From: Pseudomonas entomophila
GTDB lineage: Bacteria > Pseudomonadota > Gammaproteobacteria > Pseudomonadales > Pseudomonadaceae
Assembly: GCF_023277925.1 (NCBI RefSeq)
Contig: NZ_CP063832.1
Coordinates: forward strand, 2,141,001-2,205,000
Reading direction: 5' to 3'
DNA: 64,000 nucleotides
This document shows, piece after piece, positions 41,973-51,569 of this stretch (position 1 is the stretch's first letter; each line of letters starts with the position of its first letter). Made by a program: the position numbers and the translations under genes. The notes under the pieces were generated by a model. The model had not been told where the DNA came from. It was given only the letters and a program-made list of their open reading frames with translations, and did not search any database.

Positions 41973-43670
41973 CTACTGTTCGGCGACTTGTCCCACTGGC
42001 GGCACCTCCCCCACCAGGTGCCCGGCCTGGCAAGGCTGGAACATGTCCAAGTGCGTTCGGTAAACCGAGGTCTGCACATCCATCAAGCCCAGCACAGAAT
42101 GGAACAGGTTGTCATGGGACAATACCGCCCCCGTGCGCTGTTCCATGCAGGTCAACGACACCCCACGGCGTGCCGCCAAAGGCTGCGACATCCACAGCAC
42201 CATGGGCACGTGGGTCTGCTCCTTGGGTGCCATAGCGTAGGGCAGACCGTGCAGGAACACGCCCTTCTCCCCCAGCGACTCACCGTGGTCCGACACGTAC
42301 AGCATCGCGCTGTCGAAACGCCCAGCGTTGCCTTTGAGCAGGTCGATCACCTGCGCCAGCACATGGTCCGAATACAACACTGAGTTGTCGTAGGCATTGC
42401 GGATGCTCTGTTCTTCACACTGGTCGAGCTGGTTGTCACTGCACACCGGGGTGAAGCGTTCGAACGCCGCCGGATAGCGCTTGTAGTAGGCAGGACCATG
42501 GCTGCCCTTCATATGCAACACCACGACCGTGTTGCCGCTGCGCTGGTCTAGGTATTCCTGCAGGCCGGACAGCAGCACTTCGTCGAAGCATTCGCCCTTG
42601 CTGCACACCTGGGCGATGGCCGCATGAGACAGATCTTCGGACGGCACCCGATCGCAAGCGCCCTTGCAGCCAGAGTTGTTGTCACGCCAAAGCACCGCGA
42701 CACCTGCACGCTGCAGCACATCCAGCAGCCCTTCACGATGTTCCGCATACGAGTTCTTCCACTGCTGACGGCCCAGGTCCTGGAACATGCAGGGCACCGA
42801 AACCGCCGTGGCGGTGCCGCAGGAACTGACGTCACGGAAGCTGAGCACTTGCCGGCGCGCCAGCTCGGGGTTGGTCACCCGCCCGTAGCCATTGAGGGAG
42901 AAGTTCATGGCCCTGGCGGTTTCGCCGACCACCAGCACCAGCAGCTTGGGCCGGCCACCCGCGCCCGTCTCGACCCGCTGCTGCGCATCAAGGCCGACCT
43001 GCATGAAGGCCTCGGGCTTGTCGAAGGTGTGCTTGACGTAGCTGTGAAGGGCGCCCAACACATTGGAGGGCACCAGGATCAGCCGCACTTCGCGGTTGTT
43101 GCGCAGCAACGAGGCGTAGGATTGGTACTGGGTGGCCACGATCACCCCGACCATGGTCAGCACCAGTGCCAGGCTGCCCAGGCGCCAGGCCGCCTGCCGT
43201 CGCCAGCGCGGCCGGGCCAGCGGCAGGCGGCAGACCACCAGCGCGGGCAGCACGCCGGTCAGCAGCAACCAGAACAACAGCCCGGGGCTGAGCAAGTCGC
43301 GCGCCTCGGCCGGGTCGGTCTGGATGACGTTGGTCAACATCGAGGCGTCGATGACAATGCCGTAGCGCGAGATGAAGTAGCTCGTGGCGGACGCCACCAG
43401 GATCAGGGTGACCAGCACCGGGCGCAACAACCGCCCCCAGCACAGCGCCCAGAGAATGACGAAATGCCAGGCCAGCACGAACAGTGGCAGGCAGATCAGA
43501 AACAGTGGGTTCCCATTGTCGAAGCCATCGATCGCTCGCCAGACGGTCGACCAGAACACCGAGTTGACGGCCGCGCTCATCCATAGCGCGACCAACAATA
43601 GGATAACTATTGGATTAATCCCTTTTTTCGCACCCGCGACAACGCGTGAACATTTAGCGTCCTTGTCCAT
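41973..43670 (-). CDS. eptA: Lipid A phosphoethanolamine transferase
   Basis: A 565-residue inner-membrane enzyme with five N-terminal helices and a periplasmic sulfatase-like domain. The active-site Thr lies in VVGETARAMNFSLNGYGR (about residue 280). Also present are SCGTATAVSVPCMF, RDNNSGCKGACDRV, LHMKGSHGPAYYKRYP and YVSDHGESLGEKGVFLHG with the zinc ligands. It adds phosphoethanolamine to lipid A phosphates and gives polymyxin resistance in related bacteria. I use ATG 43670 after GGGAG. It converges on the sugar-transfer operon. Confidence 0.92.
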   Translation of the reverse strand: MDKDAKCSRVVAGAKKGINPIVILLLVALWMSAAVNSVFWSTVWRAIDGFDNGNPLFLICLPLFVLAWHFVILWALCWGRLLRPVLVTLILVASATSYFISRYGIVIDASMLTNVIQTDPAEARDLLSPGLLFWLLLTGVLPALVVCRLPLARPRWRRQAAWRLGSLALVLTMVGVIVATQYQSYASLLRNNREVRLILVPSNVLGALHSYVKHTFDKPEAFMQVGLDAQQRVETGAGGRPKLLVLVVGETARAMNFSLNGYGRVTNPELARRQVLSFRDVSSCGTATAVSVPCMFQDLGRQQWKNSYAEHREGLLDVLQRAGVAVLWRDNNSGCKGACDRVPSEDLSHAAIAQVCSKGECFDEVLLSGLQEYLDQRSGNTVVVLHMKGSHGPAYYKRYPAAFERFTPVCSDNQLDQCEEQSIRNAYDNSVLYSDHVLAQVIDLLKGNAGRFDSAMLYVSDHGESLGEKGVFLHGLPYAMAPKEQTHVPMVLWMSQPLAARRGVSLTCMEQRTGAVLSHDNLFHSVLGLMDVQTSVYRTHLDMFQPCQAGHLVGEVPPVGQVAEQ

Positions 43671-43703
43671 GTTGCCAAGACTCCCAGTCAAGAATTTCCA
43701 TCG

Positions 43704-44054
43704 TTATTCATGATGCGTCGGCGGCCTTCGGTGCCGTGCGAGTCCCTGACACTTGGTCACCAGAACCAAACCCCATGGCACACACAGACCAATACTCGCC
43801 AGCGCGAGCAATGACGCATCGCGTTCGACAAAGCGCAGGAACTCCAGTAGCGCGCAGGCCAGCACGAGTAGCAGCCCCGTCACGGCAACAACGTCGGGCT
43901 CACCGTGCCGCGCCCTTGTCATGACTTGATGCTGGATATACCCAGTCAGCCATAGAAACACCCACGTCATGACCGAAGCCATGAACAAGGCCAGAAACAA
44001 CAATCGATGACCAAACAAGCCGGCAGGCATGACGTGCGCCCACTGAAATTGCAC
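43704..44054 (-). CDS. Small unidentified membrane protein upstream of eptA
   Basis: A 116-residue protein with about three hydrophobic segments (GHRLLFLALFMASVMTWVFL, VVAVTGLLLVLACALLEFL and LLALASIGLCVPWGLVLVT) and a basic tail. I do not recognise a family. It precedes eptA on the same strand with a 33-bp gap, so it is probably co-transcribed. The start is uncertain: GTG 44054 or ATG 44030, neither with a strong ribosome site. Confidence 0.55.
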   Translation of the reverse strand: MQFQWAHVMPAGLFGHRLLFLALFMASVMTWVFLWLTGYIQHQVMTRARHGEPDVVAVTGLLLVLACALLEFLRFVERDASLLALASIGLCVPWGLVLVTKCQGLARHRRPPTHHE

Positions 44055-44114
44055 AAGTCAGTGTTTTAAATTTTCCGAAGTGAAAACCACGTTAAAAACA
44101 CCTGTTGAAAAGAT

Positions 44115-44219
44115 TCAGTGTTGTCGCCTCGGCCTGCGGGAAGGGGAAGCGAATGCAAACCAAGTGCTCTTGCCGGCCCCGTAAAGAATGTCATTCGACA
44201 CATTGAATTCGCCAATCAT
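44115..44219 (-). CDS. Possible 34-residue peptide or gene fragment downstream of polB
   Basis: ATG 44219 with AAGGAG 9 bp upstream opens a 34-codon frame, MIGEFNVSNDILYGAGKS then TWFAFASPSRRPRRQH. The same frame is open upstream to the polB stop (to 44312), reading WTVIFESTATVNQVTYREQD, which looks protein-like. It may be a small gene or the tail of a lost gene fused behind polB. I recognise no family. The rest of 44055-44312 is AT-rich and holds the promoter of the eptA unit. Confidence 0.3.
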   Translation of the reverse strand: MIGEFNVSNDILYGAGKSTWFAFASPSRRPRRQH

Positions 44220-44312
44220 GAGAAGGCACTCCTTGTCCTGTTCTCGATAGGTAACCTGATTGACTGTAGCCGTTGACTCAAAAATGACCGTCCATTCTGC
44301 CGATTTGACCGA

Positions 44313-46679
44313 TTAGAAGTTGAAACTGAGCTGCTTGAGGCTGCGCAGGTCGATGCTGCGCTCGGCGACGAAGGGCAGGATGGCGTCGGCCACCGGCTGC
44401 AACTGCCGGGTCAGGTAATGCTCATGGTCGATGGGCGCCTGGCGGTTTTCCAGCGGCTCGGGGCCGGCCGTGGTGATGACGTAGCTGATCCAACCGCCGC
44501 GCTGGTACTGCAACGGGCGCCCGAGGCGACGGTTGTACTCATCCGCCAGGCGCGCGGCACGTACATGGGGCGGCACGTTACGCTGGTAGTCGGCCAGCGG
44601 ACGGCGCAGGCGCTTGCGGTAGATCAGCAGTTCATCCAGCTCGCCGGCCATCGTGCGCTCCACGTAGTCGCGCAGGTAGTCGCCATAGGGCAGCCCGCGG
44701 AAGATCCGCCCATAGAGCTCCTGCTGGAACTGGCGGGCCAGGGGCGACCAGTCGGTGCGCACCGACTCCAGCCCCTTGTAGACCATCTCCTCGCTGCCAT
44801 CGGCGCGGCGCACCAGGCCGGCATAGCGCTTCTTGCTGCCCTCCTCCGCGCCACGGATGGTCGGCATCAGGAAACGCCGGTAATGGGTTTCGTACTGCAA
44901 CTCCAGGGCACTTTCCAGGCCCATGGTTTCGCCCAGGTGCCGGCGCCACCATTGGTTGACTTCGGCCACCAGCTCGTGGCCGATACGGGCGGCCGCGTCC
45001 TCGGCATGGGCGCCCTTGAGCCAGACGAAGGTCGAGTCGGTATCGCCGTAGATCACATCGAAACCTCGCGCTTCGATCAACAGCCGGGTCTGGCGCATGA
45101 TCTGGTGCCCGCGCATCGTGATCGACGAAGCCAGGCGTGGGTCGAAGAAGCGACAGCCGCTGGAGCCAAGCACCCCGTAGAAGGCATTCATGATGATCTT
45201 CAACGCTTGCGACAGCGGCGCGTTAGCGTCGCGCTTGGCCGCCTCGCGCCCCTGCCACACGCGCTCGACGATAGCCGGCAGGCAATGCTGGCGGCGCGAA
45301 AAGCGCGCGCCGCGAAAGCCCTCGACCGAATGGGCGTCGTCCGGCTGGCGCAGCCCTTCGACCAGGCCCACTGGGTCGATCAGGAAGGTGCGGATGATCG
45401 ACGGATACAAGCTCTTGTAGTCCAGCACCAGCACCGAGTCGTACAGGCCCGGCCGCGAGTCCATGACGAAGCCGCCAGGGCTGGCCTCGCCCTCGCGGCT
45501 GCCCAGATTCGGCGCGACGTACCCCATGCGATGCATGTGCGGGATGTACAGGTGGCAGAAAGCGGCCACCGAACCGCCGCTGCGGTCCGCCGCCAGGCCG
45601 GTGACCGATGCCCGTTCGAGGAGGAAGTCGAGCAGCCGGGTGTGGGCGAAGATCCGCGTGACCAGCTCGCAGTCCTTGAGGTTGTAGCGGGCCAGGGCCG
45701 GCTTGTCCTCGGCGAACAGGCGGTTGATCTCGTCCATGCGCTGGTACGGCGTGTCGATGGCCTTGCCCTCGCCCAGCAACTGTTGGGCGACGCTTTCCAG
45801 GCTGAACGAAGGGAAGCTCCAGGTTGCCGAACGCAGCGCCTCGATGCCATCGATCAGCAACCGCCCAGGGGCCTCGGCGAAGAAGTGGCTGCGGCTGCCG
45901 TGCTCACGCAGGTGCATGGGCGCGCCATCACGGCCCAGGCACAACGGCACGTTGAGGCGCTGGGCATGCTCGTGCAGCAGGCGCAGATCGAACTGCACCA
46001 GATTCCAGCCGATGATCGCGTCGGGGTCGTGGCGGGCCAGCCACTGGTTGAGGCTGTCGATCAGCGCGGCGCGGTCGGCGCAATAGTGCAGGGCGAAGTC
46101 CACTTCGCTGGCGTCGCCGTTGGCCGGGCCGAGCATGTAGACGTCGCGCTGGCCGCAACCTTCCAGGGCGATGCTGTACAACTCGCCACGTTCGCTGGTC
46201 TCGATGTCCAGCGACACCAGGCGCAGCGGTGGCCGGTAGTCCGGGTCGGGCTTGAGCTGCGCGTCGTGCAGCACGCCCTGGTCGTCGAGGCGGCCATCGA
46301 AACGCACCGGGGCGGTGATGAAGCGCTCCATCAGGTAGCGCTCGGGTGGGCGGATGTCGGCCTCGTAGACCTCCACGCCGGCGCTGCGCAGGCGCTTGTC
46401 GAGGGCGATCAGCTGGCGGTGCTGCTGGCAGTACAGGCCCAGCACCGGGCGCTGGTCGAAGTCACGCAGTTGCAGGGGCTTGAGCACGACGCCCTGCTCA
46501 CCCGCCAGCAACGCCCTGGCGTGCTCGCCGTGCTCGACGGGGATGAACGCCACCGAGGGCTGCGCGGCCAGGCGCAGGCGCCGCGGGCCCTGGTCGGTGG
46601 CCAGCCAGTACTCCACGCAAGTGCCTTCGGGCGTGTCATGCCAATGACGGGTTAGGATAAAACCCTGTTGCAGTTGCAC
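44313..46679 (-). CDS. polB: DNA polymerase II
   Basis: A 788-residue family B polymerase, the same size as E. coli PolB. The exonuclease Asp/Glu motif is [13 protein letters not shown], with [11 protein letters not shown] as Exo II. Polymerase motif A is [18 protein letters not shown], motif B is [16 protein letters not shown] and motif C is [13 protein letters not shown]. It is a damage-inducible replicative bypass and restart polymerase. The start is GTG 46679, where the family begins ([18 protein letters not shown]); the longer open frame upstream is not homologous in style. Confidence 0.95.
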   Translation of the reverse strand: MQLQQGFILTRHWHDTPEGTCVEYWLATDQGPRRLRLAAQPSVAFIPVEHGEHARALLAGEQGVVLKPLQLRDFDQRPVLGLYCQQHRQLIALDKRLRSAGVEVYEADIRPPERYLMERFITAPVRFDGRLDDQGVLHDAQLKPDPDYRPPLRLVSLDIETSERGELYSIALEGCGQRDVYMLGPANGDASEVDFALHYCADRAALIDSLNQWLARHDPDAIIGWNLVQFDLRLLHEHAQRLNVPLCLGRDGAPMHLREHGSRSHFFAEAPGRLLIDGIEALRSATWSFPSFSLESVAQQLLGEGKAIDTPYQRMDEINRLFAEDKPALARYNLKDCELVTRIFAHTRLLDFLLERASVTGLAADRSGGSVAAFCHLYIPHMHRMGYVAPNLGSREGEASPGGFVMDSRPGLYDSVLVLDYKSLYPSIIRTFLIDPVGLVEGLRQPDDAHSVEGFRGARFSRRQHCLPAIVERVWQGREAAKRDANAPLSQALKIIMNAFYGVLGSSGCRFFDPRLASSITMRGHQIMRQTRLLIEARGFDVIYGDTDSTFVWLKGAHAEDAAARIGHELVAEVNQWWRRHLGETMGLESALELQYETHYRRFLMPTIRGAEEGSKKRYAGLVRRADGSEEMVYKGLESVRTDWSPLARQFQQELYGRIFRGLPYGDYLRDYVERTMAGELDELLIYRKRLRRPLADYQRNVPPHVRAARLADEYNRRLGRPLQYQRGGWISYVITTAGPEPLENRQAPIDHEHYLTRQLQPVADAILPFVAERSIDLRSLKQLSFNF

Positions 46680-46750
46680 CGCGTGAACCTCTGGTCGTCG
46701 TGCTCGATGGGGGATTCTACCGCCTAACCGCGCCCGACGATGCATCGCCT

Positions 46751-46836
46751 GTAGGCGCCGGCCTTGCCGGCGAACCAGGCGATGCGGTGGTTGGCACCGG
46801 CGTCGCCGGTGTTCGCCGGCAAGCGGCTTCTGCCTA
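46751..46836. repeat. REP pair overlapping the end of the MFS gene
   Basis: GTAGGCGCCGGCCTTGCCGG at the left and GTTCGCCGGCAAGCGGCTTC at the right are inverted REP units. The right unit reaches the stop codon of the MFS gene at 46834-46836, so that stop lies within the REP. Confidence 0.8.
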
Positions 46837-48039
46837 CCTTGCACCCGCGACAAACCCCGCTCGCCGCCCACTGAAGGCCAGCAACCATGCCACTGCAACC
46901 AGCACCAGCACCACCGCGCCAAACGAGCCAACCCCCGCGCCCGTCAGCAACAACCCGCCCACGATCCCACCCAGGGCAATCGCACTGTTCCACACCGTCA
47001 CCAGCATCGACTGGGCGACATCCCCGCCCTCACCTGCAGCATCGGCGCAGGCCGTCTGCAGCAAGGTCGGCGCGCCGCCATAGGTCAGCCCCCACAAGGC
47101 CACGCTGGCATGCACCAGCCAAGCCGAACCCTGCAGATGCCCAAGCGCCAAAGTCGCCAAGGCGAACCCAGCCAGGCTGAACAGCACCAGCCCACGCAGG
47201 CGCCGGTCGACGCCCAGCCCGACCAGCACGATCCCCGCCAGCGAGGCCAGGCCGAAGGTCATCAGCACCTGGCCAACCTCGCCCGCCATGCCCGCCGCCG
47301 CCAGCAGCGGCACGATGTAGGTGTACAGAATGTTATGCCCGAGGATCCACGCCAGGATCACCAGCAACACCCGCGCCCCCCCCGGCGTGCGCAGCACCTG
47401 CGCGGTCGCCGGGCGCCTGCCGGCCACCTGCCCCGGAAAATCCGGCACGGCCCGCAGCACCCAGGCCGCCAGCAGCAACGCGGCCAGGGTCACCACCACG
47501 AAGGTGGCGCGCCAGCCCAGCCAGGCCCCCAGCCAGGTGGCAATGGGCAGCCCCAGCGACAAGGCGATGGGTTGCCCGAGCATGGCCACTGCCATCGCCT
47601 TGCCCTGCTGCGCCGGCGCCACCATGCGTCGCGCATGCCCGGCGATCAGGACCCAGGCCAGCCCGCCGGCGGCGCCGCTCAGAAAGCGCAGCACCAGTGT
47701 CAGGTGGTTGTCGCTGGAGAACGCGGTCAGGCCGTTGAAGAGGATGAAACCGCCAATGGCCAGCAACAACGCTCGACGGCGCCACCAACCCTGGGTCAGG
47801 GTCACCAGCGGGATGGCGGTGAGCAACGAACCCAGCGCGTAGGCGGTGACCCACTGCCCGGCCATGGCCTGGCTGATCGCCATGCCATCGGCGATCTGGT
47901 CGAGCAGGCCCGCCGGCAACGTTTCACTGAGAATGGCGATGAAACCGGTCAGGGCCAGGGCCAGCAGGCCGCTCAACGGCAGCCTTGCGGCGCTGGCGGC
48001 GGGCTCATCGACGTTGGCCGCGGTGGATGTGGAATGCAT
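46834..48039 (-). CDS. MFS transporter (arabinose/drug efflux type)
   Basis: A 401-residue facilitator with twelve predicted helices. Motifs include [20 protein letters not shown] near helix 1, the [20 protein letters not shown] region leading into motif [21 protein letters not shown] and [18 protein letters not shown], typical of the AraJ/YdhP-type DHA1 efflux group. It is divergent from a LysR gene across 114 bp and probably controlled by it. Substrate unknown. Confidence 0.9.
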   Translation of the reverse strand: MHSTSTAANVDEPAASAARLPLSGLLALALTGFIAILSETLPAGLLDQIADGMAISQAMAGQWVTAYALGSLLTAIPLVTLTQGWWRRRALLLAIGGFILFNGLTAFSSDNHLTLVLRFLSGAAGGLAWVLIAGHARRMVAPAQQGKAMAVAMLGQPIALSLGLPIATWLGAWLGWRATFVVVTLAALLLAAWVLRAVPDFPGQVAGRRPATAQVLRTPGGARVLLVILAWILGHNILYTYIVPLLAAAGMAGEVGQVLMTFGLASLAGIVLVGLGVDRRLRGLVLFSLAGFALATLALGHLQGSAWLVHASVALWGLTYGGAPTLLQTACADAAGEGGDVAQSMLVTVWNSAIALGGIVGGLLLTGAGVGSFGAVVLVLVAVAWLLAFSGRRAGFVAGAR

Positions 48040-48153
48040 GGGTGCCTCCTGGGTTCAATCGAGGCAAGCATCTTGCGGCGTTGCGGCATTACGGAAAAAG
48101 CCGGGTAGAATTCCGCTCACCCAGGACATCAATGTCCGCAATCGGAGTGCAAC

Positions 48154-49065
48154 ATGGACAGCCTCAGCGGCTTCGTGGTCTTCAACCGGGTCGCCGAAAC
48201 CCGCAGTTTCGTTGCGGCCGGGCAGTCGCTGGGCATCAGCGCCTCGGCGGTGGGCAAGCGCGTGGCGCGCCTGGAAGCCCGGCTGGGCGTGCGCCTGTTC
48301 CACCGCAGCACCCGCAGCATCACCCTGACCGCCGAGGGCGCGCTGTTCCTCGAGCGCAGCCGGCGCATCCTGGCCGAGATCGAGGCCACCGAGCAGGCAC
48401 TCTCGCAAGCCAGCGGCACGCCACGCGGGCGGCTGCGGGTCAGCCTGCCGCAGGTGACCGGGCTGGTGATGCCGGCACTGGCCGACTTCATGGCGCGCTA
48501 TCCGGATATCGAGCTGGACCTGGATTTCAGCGACCGCATGGTGGACATCGTCGGCGAGGGCTTCGATGTGGTGATGCGCGGCGGCCAACCCCTGGATTCG
48601 CGCCTGAACGCCAAGTTCCTCGGGCACTTCCAGCATTGCCTGGTGGCTTCGCCGCAGTACCTGCGCGAGCGCGGCACACCGCAGCATCCGCGTGAACTTG
48701 GCGGGCACAGTTGCCTGCATTACCGCTTCCCCAGCAGCGGCAAGCTGGAAACCTGGCCACTGCGCCGGGAACACCCCGAGCAGGGCTACGACATCCCCAT
48801 CTCGATGGTCTGCAACCACGTCGAGACGCGGATCTGCTTCGCCCTCAACCACCGCGGCATCACTTGCCTGCCGGACTTCAGCGTGCGCAAGGAACTGGCC
48901 AGCGGCAACCTGGTGAGCGTGCTCGACAGCTTCATGGAGCGGCGCGGCAGCTTCTACCTGCTGTGGCCCTCGGGCCGGCAGATGCCACCGAAGCTGCGGG
49001 TGTTCATCGACTTCATGCTCGAACGGGTGCTTCCCGCGACCCAGGTCAGCCGTACAGGTAGTTGA
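48154..49065 (+). CDS. LysR-family regulator (CrgA-like group)
   Basis: A 303-residue LysR protein. The HTH domain contains FVVFNRVAETRSFVAAGQSL, ISASAVGKRVARLEARLGV and LFHRSTRSITLT. The effector domain includes PRGRLRVSLPQVTG, GEGFDVVMRGG and ALNHRGITCLPDF, typical of the CrgA/AaeR-like group. It is divergent from the MFS exporter, its likely target. GGAGTGCAAC precedes the ATG. Its 3' end overlaps the convergent LysR gene by 20 bp. Confidence 0.92.
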   Translation: MDSLSGFVVFNRVAETRSFVAAGQSLGISASAVGKRVARLEARLGVRLFHRSTRSITLTAEGALFLERSRRILAEIEATEQALSQASGTPRGRLRVSLPQVTGLVMPALADFMARYPDIELDLDFSDRMVDIVGEGFDVVMRGGQPLDSRLNAKFLGHFQHCLVASPQYLRERGTPQHPRELGGHSCLHYRFPSSGKLETWPLRREHPEQGYDIPISMVCNHVETRICFALNHRGITCLPDFSVRKELASGNLVSVLDSFMERRGSFYLLWPSGRQMPPKLRVFIDFMLERVLPATQVSRTGS

Positions 49066-49966
49066 TGTCCCGGTGCGGCAACGGCGGCACCTGGGCCAGC
49101 AGGTAGTCACGCAGCTTCTGCATCTGCCGCGCCTTCGGGCTGGATTTTAGCCAGGTCATGTAGTAACCGTCGCCGGTGGCCACCGCATGCGGGAAGGGGG
49201 TGATCAAGTTGCCAGCAGCCATATCGGCGCTGGCCAGCACCAGGTCGACCACCGAGATGCCCAGGCCCTGCTGGGCCGCCGAAATCCCCTGGTCGAGGGT
49301 GTCGAACACCTGGCCCTGATCGATGCTGATATCCAGCGCATCCATGCGTGCCAGCCAGCGCCGCCAGTCGCGCCGGTCCGGTGAAGGGTGCAGGAATTCA
49401 CAGTGCCTGAGCGCCGCCAGCTCCGGCGCGGGGCTGTCCAGGTACTCGGGGTGACAGACCGGGATCAACCATTCATCGAACAGTTTCAGGCTCTCCACGT
49501 CCGCCGGGAAACGCCCGTTGCCCAGCAGGATGGCGCAGTCGTAGGGCTCGGAGTAGAAATCCACCGCATCGATGTCCATCCACACACTCGACAACTGCAC
49601 CGAACAGCTGTTATCGACCTTCTTGAAGCCATCCAGGGCCCGCAGCAACCAGCGCACGGTCAACGTCGACGGTGCCTTCAGGCGCAGGCCGTGGCGGTCC
49701 TGGCGTAACAGGGCGCAGGCATTCTCGATGATCTTGAAGCCGACCTTGAGCTCCTGGGCCAGCAACTGGCCGTGCTCGGTCAGGCGCAGCTTGGGCCCGC
49801 GACGCTCGAACAGGTCGCAGCCGAACATGGCTTCAAGGGTCTTGATGTGGTGGCTGACCGCGCCTTGGGTGAGTGCCAGCTCCTGTGCCGCGCGGGTAAA
49901 GGAGCCGTAGCGCGAGGCTACTTCGAAGGCACGCAAGGCGTGCAGGGCTTGAATCCGTTCAGACAT
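49046..49966 (-). CDS. GcvA-like LysR-family regulator
   Basis: A 306-residue regulator of the GcvA/AmpR group. It has RIQALHALRAFEVASRYGSF, QGAVSHHIKTLEAMFG and LFERRGPKLRLTEHG in the HTH domain, and STLTVRWLLRALDGF at the start of the effector domain. I use ATG 49966 (MSERIQALHAL), the usual family start; ATGs at 49975 and 49984 are possible. It is divergent from the YqcI/YcgG gene across an AT-rich 153-bp region and probably regulates that cassette. Confidence 0.9.
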   Translation of the reverse strand: MSERIQALHALRAFEVASRYGSFTRAAQELALTQGAVSHHIKTLEAMFGCDLFERRGPKLRLTEHGQLLAQELKVGFKIIENACALLRQDRHGLRLKAPSTLTVRWLLRALDGFKKVDNSCSVQLSSVWMDIDAVDFYSEPYDCAILLGNGRFPADVESLKLFDEWLIPVCHPEYLDSPAPELAALRHCEFLHPSPDRRDWRRWLARMDALDISIDQGQVFDTLDQGISAAQQGLGISVVDLVLASADMAAGNLITPFPHAVATGDGYYMTWLKSSPKARQMQKLRDYLLAQVPPLPHRDINYLYG

Positions 49967-50137
49967 CGGCGCCATCCAGAGCATGAGTGAAGCTAATAGT
50001 AGGTCATAGATCCAGGCGTTTTACAACGCCGGACCCATCTCGGAAAATGCCGGTAAATAACAATTACATATAGCCAAACCGCTCGATTAATACGGAAAAG
50101 TTATTTAACGCTGCATTTGGATATACCTGGGGAAATC

Positions 50138-50914
50138 ATGTTTACGGGTTATGGAAACTGCTACCGCCTGGATGCGCTAGAGCTGGCCGATGAACATGTG
50201 CTGAACAGACACCACTGGACGCACAAAACCATAGAACACTTCAAGGAAACCCTCGCCAACCCCGACTTCCCGTGCCTGTTCGGGCGCAAGGCGGTCATCG
50301 CGCGCACCTGCCACATCATCTTCGCCCGGGCCCAGCGACTGGCCGACGACATCGCCCGGGGGCTGGCCGACTACGTCCGCACCGTCGAACCGCTCCCGAT
50401 AAAGCAGCGCATCGGCCACCCGTTGCTGGTGTTCCTCGAGACCGCGCCGGACACCACGCTGAGCGATCAACAGGCCATGGCCTGGGACGTGCTGCGCCAG
50501 GTCCATGCCCGCGACCCGCACCCCTGGCCTGAAGCCGTCCCCCAGGACCCGCACGACGCGCACTGGTCGTTCTGCTTCGCCGGCATGCCGCTGTTCATCA
50601 ACATGAGTTTCCCCGGCCATCAACAGATGAAAAGCCGCAATCTGGGAAAGCATATCGCCTTCGTCATCAACGCCCGCGAGAGCTTCGACGAAGTCGCCAG
50701 CGCCCAGACCGAAAGTGGCCAGCGCATCCGCGCGCGTATCCGCGACCGGGTCCGTCACTACAACGATGGCGTGATGCCGGACACCCTCGGTTTCTTCGGC
50801 CACGGCGACAACTTCGAATGGAAACAGTACCAACTGCAGGAGCCCGGCTCGCTGAACCCCGCGCGCTGCCCGTTCCATGCACAAGCAACAACTGACTCAC
50901 TGATCGAGAACTGA
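50138..50914 (+). CDS. YqcI/YcgG-family protein (possible heme-dependent N-hydroxylase)
   Basis: A 258-residue protein with the YqcI/YcgG (PF08892) pattern: NPDFPCLFGRKAVI near residue 45, HWSFCFAGMPLFINMSFPGH, NLGKHIAFVINARESFD and DTLGFFGHGDNFEWKQYQL. From memory, DcsA and GntA-type heme-dependent hydroxylases of arginine guanidino groups belong to or near this family, so an N-oxygenase is a reasonable but unproven guess. It begins a plus-strand operon; GGGGAAATC precedes ATG 50138. The LysE exporter starts 2 bp after its stop. Confidence 0.8.
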   Translation: MFTGYGNCYRLDALELADEHVLNRHHWTHKTIEHFKETLANPDFPCLFGRKAVIARTCHIIFARAQRLADDIARGLADYVRTVEPLPIKQRIGHPLLVFLETAPDTTLSDQQAMAWDVLRQVHARDPHPWPEAVPQDPHDAHWSFCFAGMPLFINMSFPGHQQMKSRNLGKHIAFVINARESFDEVASAQTESGQRIRARIRDRVRHYNDGVMPDTLGFFGHGDNFEWKQYQLQEPGSLNPARCPFHAQATTDSLIEN

Positions 50915-50916
50915 AC

Positions 50917-51540
50917 GTGAATACCGCACTGACCGCCACCTACGCCCTCACTGTCCTGCTGCTGATCGCCACTCCAGGCCCGGTGGTGGCCCTGATCGTC
51001 AACACCGCCGCTGCCTCCGGCTCGCGCAAGGCACTGTTTACCGCCGTCGGCACCAACTGGGCGTCGCTGGTGCTGATCGGCGCCGCGGCCTGGATCATCA
51101 TGACCAGCGCGGCCATCGACAAGGCCTGGCTCAACGGCATGAGCCTGCTGGGTTGCCTGTTCATCGGCTACATCGCCGTGGGCACCCTGCGCGAGGCCCT
51201 GCAGGCGCCGGTCGAACTCGCCCCCAGCACGCTGCCGGCAGGCCGCGGCGGCCTGGTCCAAGGGTTTATGGTAGGCATCTCCAACCCCAAGGACATCATC
51301 TTCTTCATCTCCTTCTTCCCGCAGTTCATCCAGATCACCGAGTCGTTCGGCAAGAGCATGGTGGTGCTGTCGCTGCTGTGGATCGCCATCGATTTCGCCG
51401 TGCTCAGCCTGTACATCTTCGCCATCGGCAAGATCGCCTCGCAGCGCAGCAGCCGCCTGATCAGCCTGGCCTCCGGGGTTGCGCTGCTGCTCATCGCCAT
51501 CGTCGGCCTGGGTTACAACCTCAGGGAACTGGCGGCCTGA
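50917..51540 (+). CDS. LysE/RhtB-family exporter
   Basis: This 207-residue exporter has six predicted helices and the family signatures LLLIATPGPVVALIVNTAAA (about residues 13-32), LLGCLFIGYIAVGTLRE and VGISNPKDIIFFISFFPQFI. It starts with GTG 2 bp after the YqcI/YcgG stop, so it is translationally coupled and probably exports that enzyme's product or the parent amino acid. It is distinct from the LysE gene at 17155. Confidence 0.9.
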   Translation: MNTALTATYALTVLLLIATPGPVVALIVNTAAASGSRKALFTAVGTNWASLVLIGAAAWIIMTSAAIDKAWLNGMSLLGCLFIGYIAVGTLREALQAPVELAPSTLPAGRGGLVQGFMVGISNPKDIIFFISFFPQFIQITESFGKSMVVLSLLWIAIDFAVLSLYIFAIGKIASQRSSRLISLASGVALLLIAIVGLGYNLRELAA

Positions 51541-51569
51541 GCCAATCGCCCATCAACCCAGGAGCGCCC

